Both the position numbers and the translations under genes were made by a program. 64,000 bases of DNA from Streptomyces griseosporeus (lineage in GTDB: Bacteria; Actinomycetota; Actinomycetes; Streptomycetales; Streptomycetaceae): the NCBI RefSeq assembly GCF_014656055.1, contig NZ_BNBR01000006.1, positions 434,001 through 498,000 on the forward strand. Direction: 5' to 3'. Within the stretch, counting starts at the first letter, position 1. Every line of letters starts with the position of its first letter. This document shows positions 57,488-64,000 of the stretch, one piece after another. A model generated the notes under the pieces. That model was given only the letters and a program-made list of their open reading frames with translations. It was not told where the DNA came from and made no database searches.

Positions 57488-58750
57488 TCAGAACATGTCC
57501 GGGCACCACGGGCGCCTGGACGTACGCAGCAGGGCGTCGGCCACCCGGGCGGCGCCCGCTCGTTCTTCCCGCACCCGGCCCAGCGTCACCAGCCGCTGAG
57601 CCGACTCGTCGCCGAGCCACAGCCGGGCCAGCTCCCCGATCTCCAGCGTGAGGTCGGCGGTGCGCGTGGTGGACGTGCAGGACGCCCCGTCCGGGGTCGC
57701 GTCCAGCAGGTAGCGCCCACCGGCGAAGCCCGCCGCGTCCACGACCTCCAGCACCAGCTCACCGGCGGTGGCGTAGGTGCGCGCCTCCAACGCGCGTACG
57801 ACGTCCAGCAGCCGTACCCACAGCCAGTCCGCCTGCGTCGTGATCCGCGCCGCCCGCGGGTCGGGCAGCAGCAGCGGCAGGACGTCGTCCGGGGAGCGCC
57901 AGCCGCTCTTGACCGTCTGGACCCAGTCGATCGAGCACAGGTAGTGCCACAGGGCGCGCTCGGCCCCCGGCGTCGCCGCGATCAGCCAGTTCACCTCGGC
58001 CGTGTTCAGCGGCTGCTTGGCGTCGCCCCACTTGTCGTCGCACTCGTACGACACCATGCCCTCGACCTCGCCGGCCGCCGAGCGGTACACGGCGTAGAAC
58101 GGCTCGGTCCACTTCGAGAAGAAGGGCACGGCACCGGTGTTCACCTGCCACCACAGCTCCCCGCGGCTGACCGCGCCGGGCTGGGCGCGGCGCACCCGGT
58201 CGTGGAGGTCGGGGCCGAGCTTGCGGACGTCCTCGGGGTCCACGAGGTCGATCCGGCCGCCGTCGTCGGGAACCGCGGGCCGGTTCGGGCCGAACCCGGC
58301 GCGCGGCACGTCGATCACCCACTCGGTCATGGTGGTCGCCGGCCCGAAGCCGAACCGGCCGTAGATGCCGTACTCGGCGGCGATCAGGGTCGAGACGACG
58401 TCCCCGCGCTCCTTCGCCGTGGCGAGGTCGGCGCCCATCATGCGGCTCAGCACGCCGCGCCGGCGGTGGGTCGCGGTGACGGTGACGTTGGAGACGGCGT
58501 CCGCGGCGACGGCCGTACCCCCGACGGCGGTCACCTCCTGCGCGAACGACCGGTACGTCGCCACACAGCGCCCGTTGTCGAAGGCTCCCAGCAGCCGCCC
58601 CGGCACGAACTGCGGCCGCCGGGCCTCCACCACCTCCGCGGAGACCACCGGCTCCCGCAGGAACCCGGCGTTCAGAGCCCGCAGCCACTCGGCGAACTCG
58701 GCCTCTTCGATGGGACGGACGTCGATACCGGGGGCGTCGGGGTCACTCAT
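57488..58750 (-). CDS. Eis-like GNAT N-acetyltransferase
   Basis: The 420-residue protein has the Eis architecture. An N-terminal GNAT domain contains the acetyl-CoA loop VTVTATHRRRGVLSRMM (about 92-108) followed by YGIYGRFGFGPAT. A central second GNAT-like domain and a C-terminal SCP2-like domain (VVDAAGFAGGRYLLDA ... LTLEIGELARLWLGDESAQRLVTLGRV) follow. Eis of M. tuberculosis acetylates aminoglycosides and a host protein; the substrate here is unknown. The chosen ATG at 58748-58750 gives MSDPDAPG. The C-terminal carboxylate, catalytic in Eis, ends here in WCPDMF. Confidence 0.92.
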   Translation of the reverse strand: MSDPDAPGIDVRPIEEAEFAEWLRALNAGFLREPVVSAEVVEARRPQFVPGRLLGAFDNGRCVATYRSFAQEVTAVGGTAVAADAVSNVTVTATHRRRGVLSRMMGADLATAKERGDVVSTLIAAEYGIYGRFGFGPATTMTEWVIDVPRAGFGPNRPAVPDDGGRIDLVDPEDVRKLGPDLHDRVRRAQPGAVSRGELWWQVNTGAVPFFSKWTEPFYAVYRSAAGEVEGMVSYECDDKWGDAKQPLNTAEVNWLIAATPGAERALWHYLCSIDWVQTVKSGWRSPDDVLPLLLPDPRAARITTQADWLWVRLLDVVRALEARTYATAGELVLEVVDAAGFAGGRYLLDATPDGASCTSTTRTADLTLEIGELARLWLGDESAQRLVTLGRVREERAGAARVADALLRTSRRPWCPDMF

Positions 58751-58799
58751 ACAGGGCACGGTAGGTGCCGCGCCCCCTGACTGTCGCCCGCTTTTCGCC

Positions 58800-59408
58800 T
58801 CACACCAGCAGATCGTCGACCTGCGCCTCCCCCTCCCGGTACCGCCGCGCGATCTCCGCGCTGCAGTCGTCGGCCGTGCGCTGCAGCCGCTGGCGCCGCC
58901 GGGACACCTGCTGCTCGTAGCGCACGAGCCGCCCCATCGCCTCGTGCAGCTCCCCGTCGGTCCGCGCGCCCAGGTCGGACAGCTCGACGTCGGCGAGCAT
59001 CTCCGCGGCCAGCCGCCGGTACTCCTCGCTGTGCGGCGTGGCCAGGGTGACGTGCCGGGCGGAGGAGCGGTACCGGGCCGGGGGGTCGGCGAGGATCTCC
59101 GGCAGCCGCTCGACGACGGAGTTGCCCGGCGCCACCGTCACCACGGCCGCCTCCCCGACCGCGACCACGGACGTCGGCCCGCGCCGCGCCAGCTCCGCCC
59201 GCAGGATGTCGATACGTCCCTGCAGCAGCCGGCGCACATAGCTCAGGTCGGCCTCGTCCCGCTGCGCGTCCCGGCGCACGGTGCGCAGCTCGGGCAGGCT
59301 CAGCGCGGCCAGATCGGGCTCGGCCGGCTCGGCCGGCATCCGCGGACTGTCGGTGCGCTGCGCGGGCGGCCGGAGGTCAGCCCGGTGCCCGGTACTCGGT
59401 GTGCTCAT
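58800..59408 (-). CDS. rsiG: RsiG, c-di-GMP-dependent anti-sigma factor of sigma-WhiG
   Basis: The 202-residue protein is predicted as an antiparallel coiled coil. It contains two copies of the c-di-GMP-binding signature E(X)3S(X)2R(X)3Q(X)3D: Glu52-Ser56-Arg59-Gln63-Asp67 in the first helix and Glu165-Ser169-Arg172-Gln176-Asp180 in the second, both perfect. RsiG loaded with a c-di-GMP dimer sequesters sigma-WhiG and so delays sporulation. N-terminal 35 residues are a disordered Pro/Ala leader. ATG at 59406-59408. Confidence 0.95.
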   Translation of the reverse strand: MSTPSTGHRADLRPPAQRTDSPRMPAEPAEPDLAALSLPELRTVRRDAQRDEADLSYVRRLLQGRIDILRAELARRGPTSVVAVGEAAVVTVAPGNSVVERLPEILADPPARYRSSARHVTLATPHSEEYRRLAAEMLADVELSDLGARTDGELHEAMGRLVRYEQQVSRRRQRLQRTADDCSAEIARRYREGEAQVDDLLV

Positions 59409-59565
59409 GTGCCTCTACCGTCCCCTCGACCGGTTAGGGCAGCAATCGTGCCACCCCAAGTGGCCGCTATGTGACCGAGTGCCCCCGAACGGCCCTAGTT
59501 GGGGGGTTGGTCTTCGAAAAGAGGCGCGTCAACGGGCCGCCCCCGGCGCCCTGCATGATGGTCCT

Positions 59566-59991
59566 ATGCGTGCAGTGGTGCAGAGGGTGGACGGCGCGAG
59601 CGTCGTCGTGGACGGGGAGACCGTCGGGGAGATCAAGGGCGAGGGGCTGTGCGTCCTCGTGGGGGTGACCCACGAGGACACCCCGGAGAAGGCGGCGCAG
59701 CTCGCCCGCAAGCTGTGGTCGGTCCGGATGCTGGCGGACGAGAAGTCGTGCAGCGACATCGACGCGCCGCTCCTCGTCATCAGCCAGTTCACGCTGTACG
59801 GCGACGCCCGCAAGGGCCGCCGCCCCACCTGGAACGCCGCCGCCCCGGGCGAGGTGGCGGAGCCGCTGGTCGACGAGGTGGTCGCGCGGCTGCGCGCGCT
59901 GGGCGCGACGGTGGAGACGGGCCGGTTCGGCGCGCAGATGCGGGTGTCGCTGACGAACGACGGCCCGTTCACCGTCCTGCTGGAGATCTGA
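59566..59991 (+). CDS. dtd: D-aminoacyl-tRNA deacylase
   Basis: The 141-residue DTD protein removes D-amino acids (and Gly from tRNA-Ala) from mischarged tRNAs. The SQFTLYGDARKGRRP motif (signature SQFT) and the C-terminal NDGPFTV are present; the cis Gly-Pro that rejects L-amino acids is in the latter. Probably leaderless: CATGAT lies 8 nt before the ATG at 59566, and further upstream starts have no support. It converges on ygfZ with 6 bp between stops. Confidence 0.95.
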   Translation: MRAVVQRVDGASVVVDGETVGEIKGEGLCVLVGVTHEDTPEKAAQLARKLWSVRMLADEKSCSDIDAPLLVISQFTLYGDARKGRRPTWNAAAPGEVAEPLVDEVVARLRALGATVETGRFGAQMRVSLTNDGPFTVLLEI

Positions 59992-59997
59992 GGCCGC

Positions 59998-60963
59998 TTA
60001 CGGCTCGACGACGACTTCCTGGGCCGCGGCGGTCGTACCGGCGACCAGCGGGGCGTCGACGGGCACGTTCCGCTTGACCAGGGCGAGGGCGACCGGGCCC
60101 AGCTCGTGGTGGCGTACGGACGTCGTCACGAAGCCGATCTTGCGGCCGTCGGGCCCCTCGTCGGCGAGGCGCAGCTCGGTGCCGGCCCCCGGCAGGTGGA
60201 CCTCGCTGCCGTCGAGGTGCAGGAAGACCAGGCGGCGCGGGGGCTTGCCCAGGTTCTGCACGCGGGCGACGGTCTCCTGGCCGCGGTAGCAGCCCTTCTG
60301 CAGATGGACCGCGCTGCCGATCCAGCCCAGCTCGTGCGGGATGGTCCGGTGGTCGGTCTCGAAGCCGAGGCGGGGCCGGTGCCGCTCGACGCGCAGCGCC
60401 TCGTGGGCGAGGATCCCGGCGGGCGGCCCGGCCTTCCCGGCGTACGACTCCAGGTCGGCGCGGGGCAGGAAGAGATCACGGCCGTACGGCGTCTCGCGGA
60501 CGACGACGCCCTCGGGGACCTCGGCGATGGACCCGGCGGGCAGGTGGACGACCGCGTACTCGGCGGTGCGGTCGGCGACCTCGACGCGGTAGAAGAACTT
60601 CATCGACTCCAGGTACGCGATCAGGGCGTCCTGGGTGCCGGGCTCGACATGGGCCCAGACGGTCTCGCCGTCGTCCACGAGGTACAGGGCGTGCTCGATG
60701 TGGCCGTGCGCGGACAGGATCAGCGCCTCGGTGGCCTCGCCCGCGGGCAGCTCGCTGACGTGCTGGGTGAGCAGCAGGTGCAGCCAGCCGAGCCGGTCGT
60801 CACCGGTGACGGTGACCACCCCGCGGTGGGAGAGGTCGACGAAACCGGTGCCGTCGGCCAGGGCGCGCTGTTCGCGGAACAGGTCGCCGTAGTGGGCGGC
60901 GACGCCTTCGTCCGCGCCTTCGGCGGGGACGGCGCCGGGCAGGGACAGCAGGGGGCTCTTCAT
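59998..60963 (-). CDS. ygfZ: Folate-binding YgfZ-like protein (GcvT family)
   Basis: The 321-residue protein contains the YgfZ signature KGCYRGQET (about 225-233) and a GcvT-like folate-binding fold (VDLSHRGVVTVTGDDRLGWLHLLLTQ). YgfZ uses tetrahydrofolate to support repair or assembly of certain Fe-S enzymes. The ATG at 60961-60963 is 8 nt after TAGGCT and fits a leaderless start; a GTG two codons earlier is in frame. The nur gene lies immediately upstream. Confidence 0.92.
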   Translation of the reverse strand: MKSPLLSLPGAVPAEGADEGVAAHYGDLFREQRALADGTGFVDLSHRGVVTVTGDDRLGWLHLLLTQHVSELPAGEATEALILSAHGHIEHALYLVDDGETVWAHVEPGTQDALIAYLESMKFFYRVEVADRTAEYAVVHLPAGSIAEVPEGVVVRETPYGRDLFLPRADLESYAGKAGPPAGILAHEALRVERHRPRLGFETDHRTIPHELGWIGSAVHLQKGCYRGQETVARVQNLGKPPRRLVFLHLDGSEVHLPGAGTELRLADEGPDGRKIGFVTTSVRHHELGPVALALVKRNVPVDAPLVAGTTAAAQEVVVEP

Positions 60964-60973
60964 GGCCACAAGC

Positions 60974-61423
60974 CTACGACCCGTTACTTGAATCCTTGAG
61001 CTGCTGTCCGGCCTGGCAGTCCTTGCACCGGCCGAAGATCGCGAAGTGCTTCATGTCGGTGTCGAAGCCGAACTGCTCGCGCAGCTTGGCGGTGAACTCG
61101 GCGGCCACCGACACATCGGCCTCGATCACGTTGGTGCAGTCCCGGCACACCAGGTGGATGTGGTGGTGCCGGTCGGCGAGGTGGTAGGTCGGCGCGCCGT
61201 GCCCCAGGTGGGCGTGGGAGACCAGCCCCAGCTCCTCCAGCAGCTCCAGCGTCCGGTAGACGGTGGAGATGTTGACCCCCGACGCCGTCTTCCTCACCTC
61301 GCTGAGGATGTCGTCGGGGGTCGCGTGCTCAAGGGTGTCCACGGCTTCGAGCACAAGCTGCCGCTGCGGGGTCAGCCGGTAGCCGCGCTGCCGCAGGTCC
61401 GTCTTCCAGTCGGTGCTCACCAC
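60974..61423 (-). CDS. nur: Nickel-responsive Fur-family regulator Nur
   Basis: The 149-residue Fur-family protein has a winged helix (RLTPQRQLVLEAV ... NISTVYRTLELLEELGLV) and a metal-sensing dimer domain. With the GTG at 61421-61423 as residue 1, the reported Nur ligands fall at His33, His70, His72, His86, His88, His90 and His126, and structural Cys93/Cys96 are present. This supports both the start and the identity. Nur represses nickel uptake and the Fe-superoxide dismutase, so that NiSOD is used when nickel is available. Confidence 0.94.
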   Translation of the reverse strand: MVSTDWKTDLRQRGYRLTPQRQLVLEAVDTLEHATPDDILSEVRKTASGVNISTVYRTLELLEELGLVSHAHLGHGAPTYHLADRHHHIHLVCRDCTNVIEADVSVAAEFTAKLREQFGFDTDMKHFAIFGRCKDCQAGQQLKDSSNGS

Positions 61424-61468
61424 ACCCACGAGTCTAGGACCACAGGCGGCGCGTCTCCTCGGCTCCGC

Positions 61469-62044
61469 CTACTTGAAGAAGGCGATGCCGTCGTCCGGGA
61501 GGTCGTCCGGCAGGGCCTTCGCCCAGCGCTCGACGTCCTCGGGGGTGACGACCTTCTTCAGCTGGGCCGACATGTACGGCCGCAGGCTGGTCTCGGGGGT
61601 CTGCTTCTCGCCGACCCACATCAGGTCGCCCTTGACGTAGCCGTACAGCCGCTTGCCGCCGCTGTAGGGCGCCGAGGCGGCGGTGCGGGCCACGGCGTCC
61701 GTGGCCAGGTCGATCTGCGGCTTCTGGTGGGCCAGCTCGCCGTACCACACCTCGACCACGCCGTCCTGGCGGACCATGACGACCTCTAGCTTGCGGGCGG
61801 CGTCGATGCGCCAGTAGCCGTGTTCGGACTCCAGCGGGCGGACCTTGTTGCCGTCCTTGTCGAGCACCCAGCTGTGCGACTGGTACTCGAGGAAGTCCCG
61901 GCCGTCGTGCGTGAAGGAGACCTCCTGCCCGAAGTTGCACTTCTCGGAGCCGGGGAAGTCGTGCACACCCGCGCCCGCCCAGTTGCCGAGCAGGAAGGCG
62001 AGGGGGACGAGGTCCTTGTGGAGGTCGGACGGGATCTCGATCAT
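61469..62044 (-). CDS. Nitrobindin-like FABP-family protein without the proximal haem His
   Basis: The 191-residue beta-barrel protein begins LAFLLGNWAGAGVHDFP, the GxWxGxG entry of nitrobindins. Its end VERWAKALPDDLPDDGIAFFK lacks the His that holds haem iron in true nitrobindins (usually near the C-terminus). So peroxynitrite isomerase activity is unlikely; a ligand-binding role is possible. ATG at 62042-62044. It is 22 bp downstream of a tiny membrane-protein gene and 45 bp upstream of nur. Confidence 0.85.
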   Translation of the reverse strand: MIEIPSDLHKDLVPLAFLLGNWAGAGVHDFPGSEKCNFGQEVSFTHDGRDFLEYQSHSWVLDKDGNKVRPLESEHGYWRIDAARKLEVVMVRQDGVVEVWYGELAHQKPQIDLATDAVARTAASAPYSGGKRLYGYVKGDLMWVGEKQTPETSLRPYMSAQLKKVVTPEDVERWAKALPDDLPDDGIAFFK

Positions 62045-62066
62045 GAGTGAGGTTCCTGGAGAGGGG

Positions 62067-62165
62067 TCAGCGCTGGCCCTGGTACAGCTTCTTCACGGTC
62101 AGTCCGGCGAAGGCGAGGACGCCGACGCAGACCAGGACCAGCAGGGTTTCGAAGAAGATCTCCAC
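62067..62165 (-). CDS. 32-residue single-helix membrane protein
   Basis: A small gene missed by normal length cut-offs. The GTG at 62163-62165 follows AAGGAG with 8-nt spacing, and the product is one transmembrane helix (FFETLLVLVCVGVLAFAGLTV) with a basic tail KKLYQGQR. It lies between the paralogous membrane-anchored genes and the nitrobindin-like gene. The function is unknown; such tiny helices often modulate a larger membrane partner. Confidence 0.72.
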   Translation of the reverse strand: MEIFFETLLVLVCVGVLAFAGLTVKKLYQGQR

Positions 62166-62280
62166 GGGGTGCTCCTTGCGGTGAGCGACAGGTGCGGTAC
62201 GTACACAGAACCGGGCCCCAGCTTACGCGTCCGGGACCCGGCCCTCCTTGTGAGGTACGCCCTCGGGGAACGGCCCCCGC

Positions 62281-63153
62281 TCAGCCCAGCAGCTGGCTCT
62301 GCAGGGTGACCGTCTGCTGGAAGGGCACGGCGGGGGCGGTGCCCTTGCGGGACTGGAGGATCACGGCCATCACGTCACCGGCGCCGACGTAGGCCTCACG
62401 GGCCTGCACCGGGCCGTACGGCTTCGCCTCGACGAACACGGACCGCTGGACGCCCGACACCTGCGCGGCCTCGGGGTAGTCCTCGTCGAACACGGCGACG
62501 TCGGCCTCGCGCACCGCGTACGCCGGGCTGCTGTACGAGAACACGTCGCCGAAGCCGCTCTCCACCACGGCCGCGGTGTTGAACTGGAGGAGGTAGATCC
62601 GGGTCCGGGTGCCGTCCTCGGTGGTCCAGCCGCGTGCCGCGATGTGCCGCAGGCCCGCGTCGAGCAGCTTCTGCCCGAAGTCCTCCTGGTCCCAGCCGTC
62701 CTTGTACTCGGCGAGGAAGGTCTTCGTCGGCAGCCAGCCGTCCGTGCCGCGCAGCGCCTTGTCCTCCACGGCCCCCTTCGGGGCGGGCAGCAGCAGGGCG
62801 CGCAGGTCGGCGTAGTGGGCGCCGGCCTTGTTCTCCTCGGCGAAGGGCCCGGGGCTGCCGGCGGGCAGCGGCGGCTTGACCAGCGTCGGGTACTCCCAGC
62901 GCCCGTCCGGCTCGGTCGCGAGACCGGGTACGTCCGTGCGCTCCATCCGCGTGATGCCGTACGCCGTCCCGGCCCCGACGGCCGCGAAGACGACGACGGC
63001 GGCGGTCCAGCGCAGGACGGCCCGCAGGACCCGGCGGTCCTTCTTCGGCGCCGCCGGCTGCGGCTCGGCCCCGACGTCCGCGGCCGGCGGGGGCGGCGGT
63101 TCCTCCAGGGTCGTCGGCGACGTCGCCGGCGTCGTCTGCTGCTGCTCGCTCAT
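62281..63153 (-). CDS. Membrane-anchored protein of unknown function, paralogue 1
   Basis: The 290-residue protein has a disordered Pro/Thr-rich cytoplasmic leader (1-38), one transmembrane helix (AVLRWTAAVVVFAAVGAGTAYGI, about 45-67) and an extracellular domain of about 220 residues. The motif GTDGWLPTKTF is shared with the next gene. No catalytic motif is evident. Its start overlaps the neighbour's stop by 4 bp. The pair plus the gene running off the edge look like a tandem family. Confidence 0.85.
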   Translation of the reverse strand: MSEQQQTTPATSPTTLEEPPPPPAADVGAEPQPAAPKKDRRVLRAVLRWTAAVVVFAAVGAGTAYGITRMERTDVPGLATEPDGRWEYPTLVKPPLPAGSPGPFAEENKAGAHYADLRALLLPAPKGAVEDKALRGTDGWLPTKTFLAEYKDGWDQEDFGQKLLDAGLRHIAARGWTTEDGTRTRIYLLQFNTAAVVESGFGDVFSYSSPAYAVREADVAVFDEDYPEAAQVSGVQRSVFVEAKPYGPVQAREAYVGAGDVMAVILQSRKGTAPAVPFQQTVTLQSQLLG

Positions 63154-63989
63154 ACGGCCTCCCCCGTGTCCTGGATGCGGTCGAGCTGCCGGCGGAGCAG
63201 TTCGGCGGCTCCCTTCGTGTCGAGCGGCTTCGGCCCGTCCGCGGTCGCGGTGACCAGGACGTCGCCGACGTACGCCGTGCACACCATCGTGTCGAGCTCG
63301 CTGTCGTCGTCCTTGGGCGGCAGGAAGCAGCTGGCGTTCTTGTGGCCCTCGATCTTCGGCCCGGCGCGGAAGATCTCCAGCGCGTCGAGGAACGCGCTCT
63401 GGGACCTCGCCGTGTTCCGTACGGCCGTCTTGCTGTCCATCCGGGCGAGCACGAGGCGCATGGTGAAGACGCCGTCCTCGTTGTAGAGGCTCGCCTCGCC
63501 GCTGACGTAGCTGCGCATCGCCATGCCGGTGATGCGCTGCCGGTCGATCTCCTTCTCCAGCCGCTTGCGCAGGGTCCGCGGCAGGTCCTTCAGGGACTGC
63601 TTGCGCAGGGCGGTGGCCTGGGCGCCGCTGAGCTGGGCGTCCGCGCCGAACTCGCCGAGGTCGGGCCCGCGGAGCCAGCCGTCGGTGCCGTACGGCACGA
63701 GCATCCCGGCGAGGCCCTGCGCGGCCGGTGCCTTCTGCTCGGTGGCCTTGCTCTTGGGGAACTGCCAGCGCGGGGCGCCCGCGTCGCGGTCGGCGTCCCG
63801 CACGGTCACGACGGTGAACCCGACACCGGCGACGACGGCCCCGGCCAGCAGCACCGCCCCGGCCGCCTTGGCGATCCGTCCGCGCCGACGGGGCTTGTCC
63901 GCACCGGCCTCGGGGGCCGGGCCGGTCCCGGGCTCGGGCACGGCCGGCTGCTCCGGGGCCGTCGTCGGCTCCCTCTCCGTCTCGCTCAC
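63150..63989 (-). CDS. Membrane-anchored protein of unknown function, paralogue 2
   Basis: The 279-residue protein has the same layout as the downstream gene: Pro-rich leader with basic patch DKPRRRGRIAK, one helix (AAGAVLLAGAVVAGVGFTVVTV, about 43-64), then an extracellular domain with GTDGWLRGPDL. Two Cys (NASCFLPP and TMVCTAYVGD) may form a disulphide. The GTG start at 63987-63989 overlaps the stop of a preceding gene (GTGA), so it is part of a longer coupled set. Confidence 0.85.
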   Translation of the reverse strand: MSETEREPTTAPEQPAVPEPGTGPAPEAGADKPRRRGRIAKAAGAVLLAGAVVAGVGFTVVTVRDADRDAGAPRWQFPKSKATEQKAPAAQGLAGMLVPYGTDGWLRGPDLGEFGADAQLSGAQATALRKQSLKDLPRTLRKRLEKEIDRQRITGMAMRSYVSGEASLYNEDGVFTMRLVLARMDSKTAVRNTARSQSAFLDALEIFRAGPKIEGHKNASCFLPPKDDDSELDTMVCTAYVGDVLVTATADGPKPLDTKGAAELLRRQLDRIQDTGEAV

Positions 63990-64000
63990 AGCCGCTCCAT
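63986..64000 (-). CDS. 3' end of an upstream gene, truncated by the window edge
   Basis: Only the last codons (Met-Glu-Arg-Leu-stop, with TGA at 63986-63988) are inside the window. The stop overlaps the following GTG by 4 bp, the arrangement of translationally coupled genes. Confidence 0.5.
   Translation of the reverse strand: MERL

Noticed and set aside
57264..57599. Frames across the tandem repeat near devE
   Set aside because: They are made of the repeat units themselves and have no ribosome site.

Overview
The window is a high-GC actinobacterial chromosome segment, almost certainly Streptomyces. The support is strong GC bias at third codon positions, many apparently leaderless genes (a TANNNT-like -10 box 6-8 nt before an ATG or GTG), and a run of genes whose identity and order match what I remember of the S. 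coelicolor SCO4240-to-SCO4177 region (msiK, cysS, ispDF, carD, phoRP, phoU, a nickel-binding DUF4242 protein, gpmA, mshA, devAB/devE, rsiG, nur). That correspondence is recalled, not computed. No CRISPR array, rRNA operon or transposase was seen. One tRNA gene (tRNA-Thr, anticodon UGU) is present.

Layout. 1-7.3 kb: end of an oxidoreductase gene, a quinone-oxidoreductase-like enzyme, a DAO-type flavoenzyme, a rhomboid-like membrane protein, an APH(6)-type kinase, tRNA-Thr, the shared sugar-ABC ATPase MsiK and a sugar-1-P nucleotidyltransferase. 7.4-13.8 kb: a minus-strand housekeeping block (DoxX protein, RlmB, CysS, IspF, IspD, CarD). 14.4-18.1 kb: a lipoprotein and the phosphate regulatory set phoR-phoP divergent from phoU, with a PHO-box-like repeat between them. 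18.2-19.6 kb: a metal-themed stretch with a 54-residue Cys-rich protein, a nickel-binding ferredoxin-fold protein, and a membrane gene behind a textbook DmdR/IdeR iron box.

20.7-28.5 kb is the most striking region. It is a tightly overlapping operon of adenylate-forming ligase, ketoreductase, acyl carrier protein, AvrD-like protein, P-loop ATPase, Tat-exported vanadium-haloperoxidase-like protein and aldo/keto reductase. A tail-to-tail XRE/MmyB-type regulator follows, from a family with a fatty-acid-binding domain. AvrD proteins are linked to syringolide production in Pseudomonas syringae and act on beta-ketoacyl precursors, so I infer an uncharacterised small lipid or butyrolactone-like signal pathway.

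28.8-31.9 kb holds a DUF1152 protein and a Ser/Thr kinase. 31.9-36.55 kb is a small island inserted at the 3' end of gpmA. It is bounded by two copies of the gpmA 3' end plus terminator, carries repeated arm-like motifs, AT-richer unknown genes and a large DNA dyad, and has no visible integrase. 36.5-47.8 kb: gpmA, an MFS exporter, regulators, YbjN, mshA (mycothiol), a methyltransferase, an NlpC/P60 hydrolase, a PP2C phosphatase, a DUF2516 protein and an HBHA-like protein. 47.8-64 kb: an XRE regulator with a palindromic operator, an imine-reductase-like gene, a HelR/HelD-type RNA polymerase ATPase with a TetR gene, the developmental regulators devB-devA and devE, an Eis-like acetyltransferase, rsiG (c-di-GMP-dependent anti-sigma-WhiG), dtd, ygfZ, the nickel regulator nur, a nitrobindin-like protein, a 32-residue membrane protein, and two tandem membrane-anchored paralogues running off the right edge.

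Several neighbourhoods (mshA-ybjN-gpmA, phoR/phoP = senX3/regX3, XRE-hbhA-DUF2516, cysS-ispF-ispD-carD) are also conserved in mycobacteria as I recall them.
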